Origin: Panonychus citri
Taxonomy: Eukaryota > Arthropoda > Arachnida > Trombidiformes > Tetranychidae
NCBI RefSeq assembly: GCF_014898815.1
Contig: NW_026515528.1
Span: 124,001-188,000 of the forward strand
Direction of reading: 5' to 3'
DNA: 64,000 bases
Shown: positions 22,285-34,448 of the stretch, piece by piece
Layout of the letters: each line of letters begins with the position of its first letter
Numbering within the stretch: the first letter of the stretch is position 1
Position numbers and translations under genes: made by a program
Notes under the pieces: model-generated
The model's input: the letters and a program-made list of their open reading frames with translations, nothing else
Told to the model about the DNA's origin: nothing
Database searches by the model: none

Positions 22285-24602
22285 TTACAATATCAGATAA
22301 TGAAGTTGTTAGTGTAAGTTGATTTGTTACCATTCAGGTTGGGTGTTAGTTGGAAATATGATTATCATGATGAATAACATTCTGATAATGAGTATGATGT
22401 TGATGATCAAAATGAATGGACAGAAAGGTAAATGTCCAAAAATTAGTTGACCGTTTACTCTTGGATTATTATCTATATATGTGTGTATTACCACGAAGTA
22501 TTGTGTCAATTTATTAGATGATTATGAACAAGATGAATACAGGGAGAGGAGAAAAAAGTTTGAATTAAACTTAATCATTGAGAGTAATAATATAAACACG
22601 TATTGATTCATTGGTGCACGACCAAGTGGGAGGTTAATTGTATGTGCAGGAGGAGGATTAAGGGTAAGTTGATTGTTGAAAGTAGCAAAAAAAAAAATAA
22701 AGATCAATTTGAAATTGGATTGAAAATCTATACACGATACTAATTATATTCATATCTTTTTATTGGGAGTGTTTGTCAACTGATCTTAATGAAGACATCA
22801 TTCATATGATATTTTCTGTTTTTTGACTCAATGATTTCAATTGAATTCAATTCTTTTGTTCATATTTATAATCTCCTCTATCTTTACCTTTAAGATTCAG
22901 GTTCGAGATTCTCATGAAAACTGTTCAATTCATCCGATTACATGATCCATACAATTTACTAGCTAATTAAACATTCTCATCTTCCGATAACTTATTTAAT
23001 GAGCATCATTGTAGTGTGAACAACAGTTAATTTCTAGATTGTTATTAAAACAGAATAACTTTTTGTTGATAGCTGTTTAATTAACCTTGAAGTTTGTTTA
23101 ATTTTTACTCGAAAATTTTAAAATTGTGACAAAATTACAAAGTCTCTCATTAACATGATTGGTTATTAATCATCACTTACAATTTAACAGCAACAAAACT
23201 ATAAATTGAAATGGTTAAAGTTATTATTATACATTCAAAAACTATTGGAAACTAATGATCATCATATGGTAATAATGTTTATGTAAATAACACAGCTTGT
23301 TAATTTATTAACTCTATCGATGATAAATCATCACAATTAACCAATTAAGAGTACATATAGATTGAAATACTAATCAACGATACACATAAAAATAATAATA
23401 ATGAATCAACATTAACTTATCCACGAATAACTTGAGGTCACTTTATCATACTGGATAATGGACATGACGTGTTGAGAGAGCAAAAAAAAAGGTAAGCAAA
23501 TAAAAGTGATTAAGTACCAATGAATTTGAATAGATGATAATAAAAAAAAGATCTCAATAAATTGTGATTAAAATCAATTCTGAAAAAGTAATGAGATAGA
23601 AACTGTTGGATTCTAAAAGTTGATAACTTTGTTTGGTGTGTCCATTATATTTTCTGACTTGGATACACTCTGATTTGGTTAATAAATTTGATTTACCTTG
23701 AAAAGGAAAGACCAAATTAGATACAATTTAAAATTTACAGGTAAGAAAAAGGGACCGAGAACTTTGTTTGAATAAAGTTGACAGTTTTCGTTAAAATGCT
23801 GGAACGGTAACTATAAATCAACGATTTCCAAAGCTCAAGAAACCAAATAGCGATCGTTAAGAAATAAAAGAAGCTCGTAAAAAAGAGACTAGCAATCAAA
23901 TCGTTGGCTAAGGTTAATTATTGTTTACAGGTAGAAAACAATTACTAATGGATATTAATAAATTAAGGTCAAGTGTTACTGTTTACCTCCTGGTTCGGTT
24001 GCGATCGGATAAGGTTTTCAAAATGGCCTCAAGCCAAAAATAGATTGTGATAAATTGACTTGATTTTTTTTTTCGTAACTTTACTCTCATAATCATCGCT
24101 ACTCATCATCACAATTATCAGAGCAATTATCATAATCATCATCATCAGTACATTGTCAGTGATGGAGAAAGAAGATTCTTAGTAATTGATTATTTAAGTT
24201 TATTCGATATATATCAACAAGAGAAATGGGTATTAACAAATATGGAGAACTTTGTTTTTTTCTAATTTATCTTTTTCTCCACTGTCAGAACAAGTTCCAA
24301 GATTCATTCATTATCTGTCTCTTTCTCTCTCTCTTTCTCTCTCTTTCTTATTTTCTATCTTATTATAATGGACATTTTTATCTGCAAAAGTTTAAGCTAA
24401 ATTTTCATCGCTCTCAGCTTTGTCTTGTACTTTCAATGGTTAAAATGATTCATGATTTTGTCAGAATCAAGTATTGGCTCACTTTTAGAATTCAGTTTAA
24501 GTGTAACTCTCAATAAATTTCATGTTGGTCATTTTTTGTTCCTGGCAACTTGTCAAAGGAAAATAAGATGAGAAGATGATAGTGATGAGGATGGAAATGA
24601 AG

Positions 24603-24605
<3 letters not shown>

Positions 24606-24668
<63 letters not shown>
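24606..24668. repeat. (CT)n microsatellite, longest pure tract in the window
   Basis: About 31 uninterrupted CT units. Minus-strand frames through it translate as Arg-Glu or Glu-Arg repeats and are not genes. Confidence 0.97.
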
Positions 24669-24673
<5 letters not shown>

Positions 24674-27600
24674 GAAGTACACATTGGATTGATGAGGAAG
24701 AGGAAAAGGAACATTTTTCAACGATAATATTACGGAAACAGGAAAAGTGACAGATTGAAGGTTTGATAAAATGATCTAAGATGATTAAGGATAAAACAAC
24801 AATATTAATCAAAATGAGTTACATTCATGATCCATTTAAACAGTTCTCTGTATTGTTAATGTATAATTTAATGAGGTAAGTTGATTAATTAATCAATGTA
24901 ACATTTTGAAGGTGAGATTGAAAAAAAATATCATAATATTTAATGATTTGAGTTTATAAAAAGTGTAAACTATTAATGTAATTCAATGATGGTTAAGATA
25001 ATGAATTTGTTACATGGAGAAAATTGGAGAAGGATGAAAATATCAAGAATTTAAAGGATAAAATTTATTCTCAAATGTCTAAGGTTTCACACTGAATGAT
25101 AATCTGTCTTATGAAAGATACACTTGAGATTATCATGAAAAGATAAATCCAATACAAGAACTAACAAACTATTCGGATTGGAGTGTGAATTTAATGGGTG
25201 GTGAAGGGGAGAGAGAGTGAAAATGCTTAAGGTGAAGTTTAATTTTTCTTACATCCTCATTTTCCAATGTTCACAGTATGAGGTGTTCAGAATTTGATTC
25301 TGTTGAATAAATTCATCGATTCATTTTGTTTACTTATTTGAAAGGTGTAAAGAGTACACAACAATCATCACTTTATCGATATGCTCACCCAAATCCACAT
25401 GGAACTGAATTTTTTCTGCTGATTTGTTTTTTTTTTCCTCTTTCACCTTATTCTGTTAGTCTTATCACCCTGATGATATTTACATTTGTAGGTTTAGGAA
25501 ATAAATCTATGACTATTGAGTACCTGAATGAGTTATTTCATGATAAAGTTTTACATGATATGCTATGAGTCAAGTTTTCACTAGACTTGCAAAAGTAACA
25601 AGAGTAGATAAGTAAAAAATTGTTTATGCAAAATGTTTTCCATAACAAGGAGACTAAAAGAGAGACAAAAAAGCAGAGAGAGAGAGAGAGAGAGAGAGTC
25701 AAGATTGATGATAGACTTACACCTTGGAGGATTATTTTGACAATGATGAAATGCTTCATCTTCATCATCATCCTGTTACTTTACTCTCTCTCTCTCTCTT
25801 TGTTTTCGATTCCCTCTCGGAGACTCCCTATCAGTTTCAATCCTTCACATATCTCTCCTGTTCCCCTGCTCTGTATCTCATATATTCCGAGTAAAGAATT
25901 TGCTTTGAAAAGCAAAACTCCGAATAGAAAACACCAAACAAATGAGTTCCTTTTGCTGATGCACTTAAATGTCAATACATGTACATTACTCAGCTCACAG
26001 AATTTTCATTTAAATATTCAGAATGAAACCATCGTCCTGACAAATGAAAAAAAAAGCTCATCATCTTAATCACTCAATACTTGCTCAGGTAGCTATCCTT
26101 AATTGTAACCAAATAATAACTGTGACAATTATGTTGTATTGTAATGGTGAATGAGTTGTGAATATGAGTATCCCAAAGATTGAGAAATAAAAACAATATC
26201 TTCACAAAGGTAATCACAATGATGATGATGAGTAATTATTAATGATGATTAATGTATATTAATTTATCTTGCAACACAATGAGATAAAGATTGATTCTGA
26301 TTAAGTAAAATTAATGATTCTCAGAACAAAATTAATAATCTTTATGTTGTCATCATTCTTATCATCATTATCAATAGAAACTTCTCCTTTTCTCCATCTT
26401 CCATTTTCTTTCATCATCATTTTTCCCCATAAATCATTCCTTCTCCTTCTCGATATAATAGAGTTACAATTTCTTCTCTTTTTTCACTTACAACTTTGAA
26501 CTCTTTTCTTCTCCCACCTCACCCTCTACTCTCTCTCCCTCTCTCTCTCTCTCTCTTCCACCTCCTCATTCTATTCTCCCTGATCAATCCATTATTCTTA
26601 TCATATGACAGACATTATTTATGAGAAAATGATGAAACTACTCAGAATTTATAACAGAAAATGGTTGAAAATAAGAAGAAAACTGTATCAGAGACAGTAT
26701 CTCATTGAACGAATTTCCAACATTCAGATAGACAGAACTCACTGAATTCACCGGGAATAAATAAACTTCAATTTCAACAGAAAAATAAAGAGTCAAATCT
26801 GTCAGTGGAAAAAAGCAATTTTTTCTCCCCCCAAAGAAAATTGAATTGCAAATGATACACTAAATCCATATTCATATTCAGTTTGTCAGTTTGTCTGAGT
26901 TCTTACCTTCCATCAGAATTGTAAATAATTTCCCCTGGTTACCATATAAATGAGAGTAACAGAGATACAAAAACAAAAAGATATTATTAGTATTGTTACT
27001 GGTTCAGTTTTTGATAATATTTTTAAATTAATATTTATCATCATCAAACATCAACCTTAGCATCTTATTAGTTGATATTATATCATCAACATCATTATTC
27101 ATTGGGTGGAGGAGGAGGTTAAAGGAAAGAGGGGAAAAAAGTACCGTTAAGTTAGATTAATGAAGACAAGGATTGATTATCTTAGTGAAACTGAACCTTT
27201 TCCATTCATCTTAAGGTAAGATTATACAGTGTACACGGAATACCCTGTGTAGCATATTATTTGTATCACCTTTTGTTATTATTTTTATTCTCATTTTATT
27301 CTTGCTCTCAAGGAATATCATTGGATTTATTCATATTCATTAGTGAGAGAGGAGCTTCACAACTAAAGAAGGGAAAATCTCAAGAATCAGGAAAGAAAAT
27401 AGTAGAAAATAAAAAAAAACTTCCAGATCATCTCATGGATTTACAATGAACAAGTTCAGATTCAAATTTTGTAGATTCAGTGTTATTGGTGTTCCTTAAC
27501 ATTTTCATCGACTTATCTTCCAAGTTTTTTTTCTCTCTCTCTCTTTCTTTCTCTTTCTTTCTCTTCCTTCATCTTTAAGGATCAGTTTCTTTTCTTCATG

Positions 27601-28468
27601 TATTTTAATAAGATTAATGATTCAGTCTTTGATAAATGATGTACCAAATTTATTGCTACAATGATTTATGGTGAATTTATCTTCAAGTAAATGCTCTGTA
27701 TCCTTACCAGAATCCTGAGAAAGTAATAATATCAACATTTACTGTTATGTTACATTGTTTGAACTCATAAAACGAAACAGACAAACAATCCCAAAGTAGA
27801 TTCAAAGACAATCACTTGACAATGATAGTAATGATATTAATAAAATAACCATCAGGCCCATCATGGAATCATGGATAACTATGAATAAATATCATGAGCC
27901 ATCAATTTCATCATAAATCTAAATATTGAATAAAACTTTTCCCAATATTTCAGTAAAAGCAAAAGTTTAACCGAAAACAAAGCAATATGTCACAACGATA
28001 TCAACCCAAAAGTGTCGACATTGTTGACTCAACAATATAATGATCAATACTTATATTAGTATATCCAATGAACTATCAGGTATTGGAATAACTTTTCAAT
28101 GAGCCCCAAGAAAAGGGTTGAATCGACAAAGTCTCTTTCTCACTGGAAGAAAAATATTCCGTTATCATCACGATTACATCAACATCGTCACGACGATTTC
28201 ACAAGAATCACCTAAACAACGAGAGAGACCCATTTATCTGATAGCCAGATTCTGGTTGTTCAATGTATTAATATTTACCTAATTTCCTCAAGATAAACAT
28301 TTAAGCTTCAAGTTGTTGTAACACCATTAAATTGACTACATGGCTAATGATTAAGATTTTACAATCTAATTACAAGGATTTTAAACAGATGCTTTATTTT
28401 TCTAATTAGTGAAATGATTTACAAAACAATTTAGTATCCACAATAAGCCCTATCATCATCACCTTTCA

Positions 28469-28872
28469 CTAGTCAATATTGTCACCACCGCCATCGCCAT
28501 CGCCATCGTGGTCATTGTTAATGTTTACATTGTCGCTATTGATGTTACCTGAAAGGATGACAATTTTACACTTTGAACAATGAATTTCAAACAAAACAAC
28601 AATCAATGGGCACAAAATACAAAAAGTATAAACCAAGAAATGAAATCAGCAAAATAAAAAAAGTTTTTGACAATTTTGGTCAAGCGAAATGCTTTCATTA
28701 AATTTAATGGACCGGAAAACCTTTTACCTTTGTGATACATGATGATGATGGTGATGATAATAACAATGATACAGCTAATAAAACTGATAATGGTTACAAT
28801 AATGTGTGAATACTTTGTATCTTTCACCTTAGAACTTTTTTTTTCTATTCTTTTCCTATGAAATCCAATAGT
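28469..28872 (-). CDS. Weak candidate: two last exons of a membrane protein
   Basis: Upstream exon: open to 28728, coding a hydrophobic Ile-rich stretch (HIIVTIISFISCIIVIIITI) followed by MYHKG, ending at a GTAAAA donor. Downstream exon: 28548-28469, after a T/C-rich acceptor ending TTTCAG, coding an Asp/Gly/Asn-rich tail (DHDGDGDGGGDNID) and a TAG. The donor leaves one base and the acceptor supplies two, so the phase fits. Against it: the hydrophobic run comes from an ATC/GAT microsatellite-like tract of a kind common in this genome, and no good acceptor precedes the first exon. The Ty3/gypsy insertion lies only about 50 bp upstream. Confidence 0.2.
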
Positions 28873-28924
28873 TTACCTGATTTAATACTTGATTTTACCT
28901 TAATACTATTGTGTTGATGTGCTA

Positions 28925-29324
28925 TGTTATGCCCTTTCTTGACCGCTGCCATTATGTGTCTGGTAGACACTCTCAAGGGACCATTGCTTTTCCCTTTTCT
29001 ACTTATTTTCCCTTTTTTTACATTCTTTACTTTATCTCATTTCCTTTTCCTCTATTTTTCTACATATAAATAGACTCTGATTACCAATCATAATAACACT
29101 TACTCTTTTCTTATCGTTCTTGTTTACAATTACTCTTGAGTCAACTAATTAAGCCACTTATCTAATTACTTTATTAAAGTTCGTTTGTGTTAATTGTTTG
29201 TGTTATTTGATTGTTCTACCAGAACAACTAATTAATCAACCTTGGGCTTATTCTGGACTTTACCAAAGTCCTGAGTTCCCTAAGTTTGGTCCGGGTTGAT
29301 TGTTATGCCGGTTAAACCATAACA
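28925..29324 (+). repeat. 5' LTR (400 bp)
   Basis: Terminal repeat with a 7-bp inverted end pair TGTTATG/CATAACA. It carries a TATA-like box at 29065-29072 and an ATTAAA polyadenylation-like signal at 29173-29178. Confidence 0.97.
29065..29072 (+). promoter_or_regulatory. TATA-like box in 5' LTR
   Basis: TATAAATA in the middle of the LTR, about 100 bp before the ATTAAA signal. This is the order expected for a U3 promoter followed by R. Inferred only from the sequence. Confidence 0.5.
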
Positions 29325-29326
29325 TT

Positions 29327-29344
29327 TGGTGGAGATACCTAGTC
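29327..29344 (+). other. Putative tRNA primer-binding site
   Basis: TGGTGGAGATACCT begins two bases after the LTR end. TGG complements the CCA tail of a tRNA, as in other LTR elements. I do not assign the tRNA. Confidence 0.6.
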
Positions 29345-29389
29345 CTCTCTCGCAGCTCGCTGCCTTGCTGGTGTTTTTGTGGGGGGTGT

Positions 29390-29395
29390 GTAAGT
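29390..29395 (+). other. Candidate splice donor in retrotransposon leader
   Basis: GTAAGT, the optimal donor hexamer, lies between the 5' LTR and the gag ATG. Together with the T-rich acceptor at 34432-34433 it could produce a subgenomic RNA for the downstream ORF. Inference. Confidence 0.35.
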
Positions 29396-29551
29396 GAAAT
29401 AATAGTTGAGGCAGAATCTCTGCGAGATCATCTTGTGTTAAGCTGCATAACGGGACCAGAAAACACAATTGTCTGATCTGATCGATTGATTTGTGTAGCT
29501 CTTATTATTTGTCACAATTTGTCTGGTAGACAAACACCTGGCTCATTAAAA

Positions 29552-32500
29552 ATGCCGCTCGAAGAGAACCCCAATCAGCCGAGTGGTGGCTCTGAAGATC
29601 AATTTTATACTGCTAAGCCTGAATGGGCCGATCAGACCATTGATCAAAGGGTTGAAACTGTGGCTTTCAATTTAGAGAATTTAGAAGTTCATTGTGATTT
29701 AATGTTTGATGAAGTCAAAAATGAAGTGAATAAGGTCCGTGTTGAATTAGGTGAAAAGTTCAACATCCTAATGAAAAAGATCGAAGATCTTACCAAGTTA
29801 ATTCCCTCAGTGATTCCTACTCCCATTGCTACTTCGACTCAAAATCGAATTTCGAACAATCAAAATATTCCATCTCCTATGGAAACTCTTCGTGCTGGTA
29901 GCACTCGAAGAAACGTTAATATTAACGATACACCAGCGGTGATTAATTTGGATACTATCAGTTTCCAATCTTCCACCTCTCTTCATAATCACCCACCTCC
30001 TGAAATGTTTAATGAAATGAGAGATGAAACTCATTATGCTGAACCTCCCTCTTCCTCAAGAGCCGGAATGTCAACTATTGGAACCCGTTTATTTGCTGAT
30101 TCTATTCCTGCTTTAGATTATTCAGGTCAAAGAGCTTTACTAAAGCCAACAAAGATTCCAACCTTTAATGGTGATCCTGCTAAAGCCGCTGAATGGTTAA
30201 GAGATTTTGAATTGGTCTCGGCTTCAAATTTCTGGCGCGATTCTGATAGAATCAGGAGCTTGGCCCAAGCTTTTGTTTTAGACGCCAAAACATGGTTTGT
30301 CGGTGTATATTTACCATCAATTCCTATTGGAAAAATTGCTACTTGGCGACATTTTCGATTAGCCTTCGAAGATGAATATTTTTGTGAAGGCGAAAGAGAA
30401 AAACTCTACGATAAAATTCGTAATTATAAACAATCTCCAGGTGAAAGACTTACTGCCTTTTTCAGTAACATGGTTTGTATGTGCAAAGATTACGACCCTG
30501 ATATGCCCGAAGAGAAAATCATTCAAATGATAACCTGGAATCTTCAGGATGGTCCAAAGACTGCTGTATGTGCTGCACTACAACAAGAAAATTCATTGGA
30601 AAGAGTGAGAGCGGTGCTCAAGTCACTACAAAACGCATCCAATGATACGAATAGACCGAATAATAGTAAATTAAATCTAAATATCTCGGCTAATCAAACG
30701 ATTAACCTTTCAGATACTAAAGTGCAATCTCCTCAACAACAAATCTCAAGCATTAATAATGCTGCCTTGTGTTTCAATTGTGAAGAACATGGTCACTATT
30801 TGAACAAATGCCCTAAGCCTAAAAACATTGACAAAATTAAAGCAGCTATTGTTGCCTTTAAAGCGAAAAGATCTGGTCAGATTGTCAATCAAATTGAATT
30901 AGAAGATAACCTATCTTGTGATTTTTCTGATACCAACACCTTAAACGAAGACATCGGTGATGTCGGAGAAATTGCTGATGAATTCGGAACAGAATGGTGG
31001 CAACCCTTTTCCAAATGTGATGCTATTGATATTCAACAAACGGCAAGTAAAAATAATCTTTGTCCTGTAATTAATGGCTATATTAATGGAAAACCTGGTC
31101 GAATATTAATCGATTCTGGTGCTGTTACCTCAGTTATGGCCAAAAGCATCACCGATGCTTTACAATTAAAAATTTACCCTTGGCCCTACAATGAAATTAG
31201 AATGGCTAACAGCTCATTAGTAAAACCTCTTGGTTTAAGCTATTGTAAAGTAACAATTGGTAATCATCCATTTCCCGTTAGATTTTGTGTTCTTGAAAAG
31301 ACTTCCAGTCCAGTGCTTTTGGGCTCTGATTTCTTTAAGAAATTTAAATGTGTAATTGATTACTCTCACGATACAATCACTCTGAGTGATTCGGGTCAAA
31401 TTGTTACTATACAAACTATAAGACCACCCAGCAATGTAAGAACATTAAATGTCTCTAATGTCGATGATCATCTTATGACTCAAAACTTAAGTGAATCACC
31501 AGTAAAAGATATTCTATTAGAATATGATGATGTCTTTGCCAAAGACAGAGCTGATGTTGGACTTATAAAAGGTTCAATTCATAAAATTCTAACTGGTGAC
31601 CACCCGCCAATTCAACTTAAACCTTATCGTTATAATCGTCAAGATCGAGAACAAATCGATTTATTACTGAAAGAAATGCGTGATTATGGTATAATCATCA
31701 AATCTCAAAGCCCTTGGTCTTCGCCTTGTGTATTAGTCGGTAAAAAAGATGGTCATACTCGCTTTTGTGTTGATTATCGAAAACTTAATAATATTACTCA
31801 AGATGATTTATATCCAATCCCAAGAGTTGACGATTCTCTTCACTTAGTACAAGATTGTACTATCTTCTCAACATTGGATGTTGCTGCTATGTTTTGGCAT
31901 ATACCAATGGACCCGGAAGATCAAAAGAAAACTGCTTTTGTTGTGCCTCAAGGTCAATTTGAATTTACACGAATGCCATTCGGATTGAAAAATGGACCTG
32001 CAACTTGTTCCCGTGAAATTGCTCGAGTTCTCGGTGGACTGAATAATATTGACTGTTTTGTTTATTTCGACGACATTTTGATATTTGGAATGGACCAACA
32101 ACAGCATGATTTAAGGTTAACAAAAGTGCTTCAAAGGTTACGTGAGTTTAATGTTAAATTACGTAAACACAAGTGTACATTTTCATCTGAAGAAATCAAC
32201 TACTTAGGATTTACAATTGGTAAAAATGGTTTCAAACCATGTAAATCTAACCTTCAGTCGGTTTCCGAATTTAAAGTTCCAATCAACTTAAAAACTTTAA
32301 GATCTTTTCTTGGCCTGTGTTCTCATTACCGCCAATTCATTCCCAATTTTTCTAAGATTGCCTCTCCTTTAAATTATCTATTGAAAAAGGATGTCCAATG
32401 GGAATGGAATCAATTATGCCAAATCGCTTTCGAAACACTGAAAGCTAAACTAATTTCTGAACCTGTTCTTGCTCAATTCAAAGACGAAGGTCGATTAGAA

Positions 32501-34261
32501 TTAAGAACTGACGCTTGTTTCAAAGGTTTAGGTGCAATACTATTGCAAGAGCAAGAAAACAAATTGAAACCTTTATGTTACATTTCTCGAACTCTTCAAG
32601 CCGCTGAACGTAATTATGGAATTACTGAGTTAGAATGTGCTGCTATCGTTTGGGCAATTCGTCGCTTAAGATATTATTTACATGGGCGTAAATTCACAAT
32701 TGTGACTGACCATTGTGGTTTGTGTTGGTTAAAAACTATTCGTGAACCAACCGGTAGATTGGCCAGATGGACTTTACAGTTACAACCATTTGATTATGAA
32801 GTCAAATATAAGAGTGGAAAAGAACATGGTGATGTAGATTGTTTATCACGATTTCCAATGGAAATTAATCCGAGCGATCAAGAGATAGAGGAGGAAGAAG
32901 AAGACGATCAAATGTTTCCATTCATTATCAATGAAGTTTCAATAACCAATAACTTGTTTGTCAAACAATGTTTCGATTCTTATTGTGATAAAATTAAGAG
33001 GAAATTAGATGATACAAGCCTATCCAAAAGAACAAAAACTCGACTGCAAAATAAATTCGTATTGGATAAAGATATTTTATTCAGAATTTATCGAGGTTCT
33101 CCCGTTCCAATTTTACCTCAATCAATGATAAAAGATGTTCTCAAAGCTTTACATGATGATCAGTTAAGTGGTGGACATTGTGGTGTCAAAAAGACAATCG
33201 CTAAAGCAAAGAAACGTTTCTTTTGGCCTGGAATGAGTTCCGATATCACCAAATACATAAGAAGCTGTGTGGTTTGCCAAACCAAAAAGCCTGATAATCA
33301 CCCACCTAAAGGCCTGATGCAACCATTAAAAATTTCCCATGTAATTTTCAGTCAAATAAGTTTGGATTTGATGCAATTACCACCATCATCTAATGGTTTT
33401 GAATATATAGTTGTGATCAACGATCAATTATCAAAATATTCAATTGCTGTTCCTATCAAAGTTGCGGATTCTTCTTCAATCATCAAGGTAATTTATGAAC
33501 ATTGGATTCTACAATTTGGTTGCCCAAAATATTTACTAACCGATAGAGGGACTAATCTAACCTCAGTCGAATTTGAGGATTTTCTCAAACAATTTGGAAT
33601 CAAACACAAACTAACATCAGCTTATCATCCTCGAACTGATGGTCAAACCGAAAGATTCAATGCTTTTCTTGGAATGTCCCTAAACATCTATTGTGATAAA
33701 ATCAAAAATTGGGACTCGTATGTGAAAGAAATTTGTTTCATGTATAATTCAACGCCTCATATTTCAACCAAAATCTCACCATTCTTTGCTATTCATGGAA
33801 CTGAGTGTCGATTACCAATCGAAAACCAATTATCTTTACCTTATGGGTTACAATTAAAAGATGCTAAAGTCTATATGGATTGTGTTTGGGAAGAAGCTAA
33901 GAAAGAAATTGAAAAATCTCAATCTCAAGCAACTAAATATTTCAACTCTGGTAGAGTTGAATCACCATTTAAACCACCAGACTTGGTTTATCTCAAAGTT
34001 CCAAAAATGACAACCAAAGGTAAAAATAAGAAATTTAAAGATCGTTTTATTGGCCCATTTCGTGTAATCTCCAATCGCGGACCAGTAGTTACAGAGATAA
34101 CTAAATTATCCGGACGACCATTAACTTATTTTGTCCATTGTGAAAGACTCCGTCATTTTGTAAGACGCGAATCTGATTACCAATCAGAGAATGAATATTC
34201 AATTCTTGGACAAGATCATGTTGATGATTTATTTGACATTCTTAATGATTCATCTGATTAA
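29552..34261 (+). CDS. Gag-Pol polyprotein of Ty3/gypsy element, 1569 aa
   Basis: Single uninterrupted frame from the ATG of MPLEENPNQP; the frame is open 22 codons further up but only from a TTG. In order: Gag-like domain about 205-345; zinc knuckle CFNCEEHGHYLNKC at 407-420 (C-x2-C-x4-H-x4-C); aspartic protease LIDSG with Asp521; reverse transcriptase with Asp776 and the active-site box YFDD at 838-841; RNase H with TDAC (Asp987), TELE (about 1025-1028) and VTDH (Asp1053); integrase zinc finger H1201/H1209/C1239/C1242; integrase core Asp1272, Asp1331, Glu1367 (35 residues between the last two); GPF motif at 1501-1503. No chromodomain and no frameshift between gag and pol. The protein packages, reverse transcribes and integrates the element. 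Confidence 0.97.
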   Translation: MPLEENPNQPSGGSEDQFYTAKPEWADQTIDQRVETVAFNLENLEVHCDLMFDEVKNEVNKVRVELGEKFNILMKKIEDLTKLIPSVIPTPIATSTQNRISNNQNIPSPMETLRAGSTRRNVNINDTPAVINLDTISFQSSTSLHNHPPPEMFNEMRDETHYAEPPSSSRAGMSTIGTRLFADSIPALDYSGQRALLKPTKIPTFNGDPAKAAEWLRDFELVSASNFWRDSDRIRSLAQAFVLDAKTWFVGVYLPSIPIGKIATWRHFRLAFEDEYFCEGEREKLYDKIRNYKQSPGERLTAFFSNMVCMCKDYDPDMPEEKIIQMITWNLQDGPKTAVCAALQQENSLERVRAVLKSLQNASNDTNRPNNSKLNLNISANQTINLSDTKVQSPQQQISSINNAALCFNCEEHGHYLNKCPKPKNIDKIKAAIVAFKAKRSGQIVNQIELEDNLSCDFSDTNTLNEDIGDVGEIADEFGTEWWQPFSKCDAIDIQQTASKNNLCPVINGYINGKPGRILIDSGAVTSVMAKSITDALQLKIYPWPYNEIRMANSSLVKPLGLSYCKVTIGNHPFPVRFCVLEKTSSPVLLGSDFFKKFKCVIDYSHDTITLSDSGQIVTIQTIRPPSNVRTLNVSNVDDHLMTQNLSESPVKDILLEYDDVFAKDRADVGLIKGSIHKILTGDHPPIQLKPYRYNRQDREQIDLLLKEMRDYGIIIKSQSPWSSPCVLVGKKDGHTRFCVDYRKLNNITQDDLYPIPRVDDSLHLVQDCTIFSTLDVAAMFWHIPMDPEDQKKTAFVVPQGQFEFTRMPFGLKNGPATCSREIARVLGGLNNIDCFVYFDDILIFGMDQQQHDLRLTKVLQRLREFNVKLRKHKCTFSSEEINYLGFTIGKNGFKPCKSNLQSVSEFKVPINLKTLRSFLGLCSHYRQFIPNFSKIASPLNYLLKKDVQWEWNQLCQIAFETLKAKLISEPVLAQFKDEGRLELRTDACFKGLGAILLQEQENKLKPLCYISRTLQAAERNYGITELECAAIVWAIRRLRYYLHGRKFTIVTDHCGLCWLKTIREPTGRLARWTLQLQPFDYEVKYKSGKEHGDVDCLSRFPMEINPSDQEIEEEEEDDQMFPFIINEVSITNNLFVKQCFDSYCDKIKRKLDDTSLSKRTKTRLQNKFVLDKDILFRIYRGSPVPILPQSMIKDVLKALHDDQLSGGHCGVKKTIAKAKKRFFWPGMSSDITKYIRSCVVCQTKKPDNHPPKGLMQPLKISHVIFSQISLDLMQLPPSSNGFEYIVVINDQLSKYSIAVPIKVADSSSIIKVIYEHWILQFGCPKYLLTDRGTNLTSVEFEDFLKQFGIKHKLTSAYHPRTDGQTERFNAFLGMSLNIYCDKIKNWDSYVKEICFMYNSTPHISTKISPFFAIHGTECRLPIENQLSLPYGLQLKDAKVYMDCVWEEAKKEIEKSQSQATKYFNSGRVESPFKPPDLVYLKVPKMTTKGKNKKFKDRFIGPFRVISNRGPVVTEITKLSGRPLTYFVHCERLRHFVRRESDYQSENEYSILGQDHVDDLFDILNDSSD

Positions 34262-34431
34262 TTTAATTAGTGCGCTTAAAATTAGTTTCCTTGACATCAA
34301 CTCTTTGACTCAGTGTATCCACTTTATACTTTCCCTTTGTCTTTTCATCATTTACCCTTTGACTAAGTTTCTTCTTTGTTATAACTGTGGTACAGTTTTA
34401 GTTTTTCTTATTGTTATTTCAATTTTTTTTG

Positions 34432-34433
34432 AG
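34432..34433 (+). other. Candidate splice acceptor before ORF3
   Basis: The run AATTTTTTTTGAG, preceded by a T-rich stretch, ends in AG 16 bases before the ATG at 34449. This position would suit a spliced env-like message. Inference. Confidence 0.35.
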
Positions 34434-34448
34434 CTTCACCGAAGCAAA

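Larger units (their letters stand above)
12364..28468. other. Long AT-rich region without recognisable genes
   Basis: About 16 kb in which I see no conserved coding frame, RNA gene or transposon. It is filled with short CT/GA tracts (for example 12811-12867, 15591-15621, 18756-18804, 20785-20806, 25675-25699, 26530-26555), ATC/GAT runs on both strands, and AT-rich sequence. The listed short frames are low-complexity (Ser/Leu, Arg/Glu or Ile-rich) by-products of these tracts. It may be intergenic or a very long intron. Confidence 0.6.

Noticed and set aside
22895..22915. tRNA B-box-like GGTTCGAGATTC
   Set aside because: No A-box at the right distance, no cloverleaf and no terminator pattern found around it.
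24497..24812. Minus frames with long Arg-Glu runs
   Set aside because: Direct read-out of the (CT)n tract at 24606-24668.
12364..28468. CRISPR-like regularly spaced repeats
   Set aside because: Repeats here are simple microsatellites without unique spacers, and the genome is eukaryotic.
31868..32107. Minus-strand frame inside pol
   Set aside because: Shadow of the gag-pol coding sequence.
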